From the NCBI GenBank assembly GCA_905216045.1, contig CAJMSL010000001.1, forward strand, positions 1 through 51,814: a stretch of DNA of 51,814 nucleotides, read 5' to 3'. The notes beneath the pieces were generated by a model. It worked only from the letters and a program-made list of their open reading frames with translations. It ran no database searches and was not told the DNA's origin. The stretch comes from an uncultured bacterium (lineage in GTDB: Bacteria; Actinomycetota; Coriobacteriia; Coriobacteriales; Coriobacteriaceae). A program made the translations under genes and the position numbers. How positions within the stretch are numbered: the first letter of the stretch is position 1; every line of letters starts with the position of its first letter. Shown in pieces: positions 50,847-51,814 of this stretch.

Positions 50847-51814
50847 CTACTCTGTGGTATCTTCGTCCTCGGCAAGTTGGGGGAACACGGCGTCCTTGGG
50901 CATGGTGACCTTCGTCAGCGAGGTGAGCTTTTTGCTCAATGCCGTGTCCGTCTTGACCAGGTCGCTGAGCGTCACGATCTTGTAGCCGTCGGCAATGAGG
51001 CCGTCGATAATCTGCGGCAGCGCCTCGAGCGTCTGCTCGGCGCATTCGTCTCTATCGGTGAGCAGCACGATATTGCCCGGCGTCACCGAATCGAGCACCG
51101 TCGAGACCTGCTCGTCGACACCGTTGAGCAGCCAGTCGCCCGAGTCGATATTCCACGAGACCACGGCGGAGACCAGGTCCATCGCATCGATCCAGTTTTG
51201 CTCGTCAAAGGCAGCGTAGGGAGCACGCAGCAGCATCGTCTTCACGCCGGTCGCCGACTTAATCGCATCGGTGCCTTTCGTGATCTGTTCGCGTACCGCC
51301 TCAAGGTCCTGACCCTTGAGCGAATCGTCGCTGTAGCTGTTGGATCCGATCTCGCACCCGGCATCGACAATCGCCTTGGCCGTGGCAGGCGAGGCCTCGG
51401 CCGCATCGCCCGAAAGGAAGAACGTCGCGGTGACGCCCTTTTCCTTGAGCACCTGCAAGATCTGTTTGGTGGCGCCGCTCGGACCCTCGTCAAACGTCAG
51501 CGCCACGTACTTTTTGTTGCCCTTGGGCGCCACGCTGGCGCACGCAACAACGCAATCGGTGGCGGGCACGACCTCGCCGCGGTCCTGCGTCTTGCCCGAT
51601 TGCTCACCAACCCACACCTCGGAGCGGCCCTGGGCACCCCACGTCTGCACATACTCGATAGCGCCCGTGCCCTCGACCTTGAGCTTGGGCTCGATAACCG
51701 TAGCCTGAACCTCGTGCTTCTCGTAGGTGTTACGGCCATCCTTGACCGTCACCTTCTCGCCGCCCTCAAGTTCGCGGCTATCCCATTTGCCCTGCTTCAC
51801 GCGCTTGCCGTCGA
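50847..51814 (-). CDS. NodB-fold polysaccharide-deacetylase-like protein, probably inactive (5' end outside window)
   Basis: At least 321 residues; the frame continues past the right edge. The C-terminal part (about 95-300 of the visible protein) has the NodB layout: ALTFDEGPSG (normally TFDDGP), GCEIGSNSYSDDSLKG (normally G.E.G.H(S/T).SH..L), RAPYAAF, VVSWNIDSGDWL, IVLLTD (normally ILLHD). All metal-binding His and the catalytic His are replaced, so Zn-dependent deacetylation is unlikely. The N-terminal part is beta-rich. Probably an envelope-binding protein. Confidence 0.85.
   Translation of the reverse strand, partial: DGKRVKQGKWDSRELEGGEKVTVKDGRNTYEKHEVQATVIEPKLKVEGTGAIEYVQTWGAQGRSEVWVGEQSGKTQDRGEVVPATDCVVACASVAPKGNKKYVALTFDEGPSGATKQILQVLKEKGVTATFFLSGDAAEASPATAKAIVDAGCEIGSNSYSDDSLKGQDLEAVREQITKGTDAIKSATGVKTMLLRAPYAAFDEQNWIDAMDLVSAVVSWNIDSGDWLLNGVDEQVSTVLDSVTPGNIVLLTDRDECAEQTLEALPQIIDGLIADGYKIVTLSDLVKTDTALSKKLTSLTKVTMPKDAVFPQLAEDEDTTE

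Overview
The window looks like chromosome of a high-GC Coriobacteriia gut anaerobe, most likely a Collinsella or close relative. The reasons are the actinobacterial dnaK-grpE-dnaJ-hspR order, a hydrogenase-maturation cluster, NiaR-controlled de novo NAD synthesis, a LuxR regulator with a large membrane domain, an Nramp/MgtE-type metal operon and many short dispersed palindromes between genes. This assignment comes from protein character and gene order, not from a search.

Layout. 1-4.4 kb: heat-shock operon on the minus strand. 4.4-5.3 kb: repeat-rich gap, then a small 2[4Fe-4S] ferredoxin. 5.35-9.3 kb: nadA-nadB-nadC-niaR, read leftward from a promoter overlapped by a 19-bp-arm palindrome. 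9.5-11.5 kb: LytTR regulator and GHKL kinase. 11.6-12.6 kb: a UDG-like protein and thioredoxin. 12.8-18.8 kb: small helical protein, nikR with a His/Cys-rich head, hypF, hypC, hypD, hypE. 18.9-24.2 kb: HAD phosphatase, lipoprotein, PTS EIIA(Glc), a Fic island and pyrE. 24.4-27.4 kb: leader ORF and P-type Mg2+ ATPase. 27.6-29.1 kb: membrane-anchored LuxR regulator. 29.5-33.8 kb: zinc-ribbon and SPFH proteins plus a lipoprotein, resembling the Bacillus ydjG/ydjI envelope-stress genes. 33.1-37.8 kb: degenerate sensor, histidine kinase and response regulator. 37.9-39.4 kb: frameshifted GH1 glycosidase. 39.5-41.2 kb: an ATPase gene between two ~240-bp direct repeats. 41.1-44.5 kb: DUF4867 protein, LuxS, nucleoside hydrolase and ribokinase. 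44.7-46.9 kb: OafA/OatA-type acyltransferase. 47.4-50.5 kb: Nramp-type transporter and MgtE-like regulator. 50.8 kb to the end: a partial NodB-fold protein without its metal ligands.

The most unusual material is partly non-coding. A multi-stem element with compensatory changes lies directly against the TAG stop of three unrelated minus-strand genes (hspR, a lipoprotein gene, pyrE). Two accessory genes (fic and the AAA ATPase) sit between paired repeats. A three-unit palindromic array occurs twice, a 29-31-nt hairpin occurs four times, and a 200-bp MITE-like unit lies near the Nramp gene. The protein-level highlights are the Nramp-type transporter that lacks the usual metal-site Met and His beside an MgtE-like protein without a recognisable MgtE pore motif, the inactive-looking deacetylase, the zinc-ribbon/SPFH cluster, and a response regulator whose frame runs through the neighbouring lipoprotein gene in antisense.
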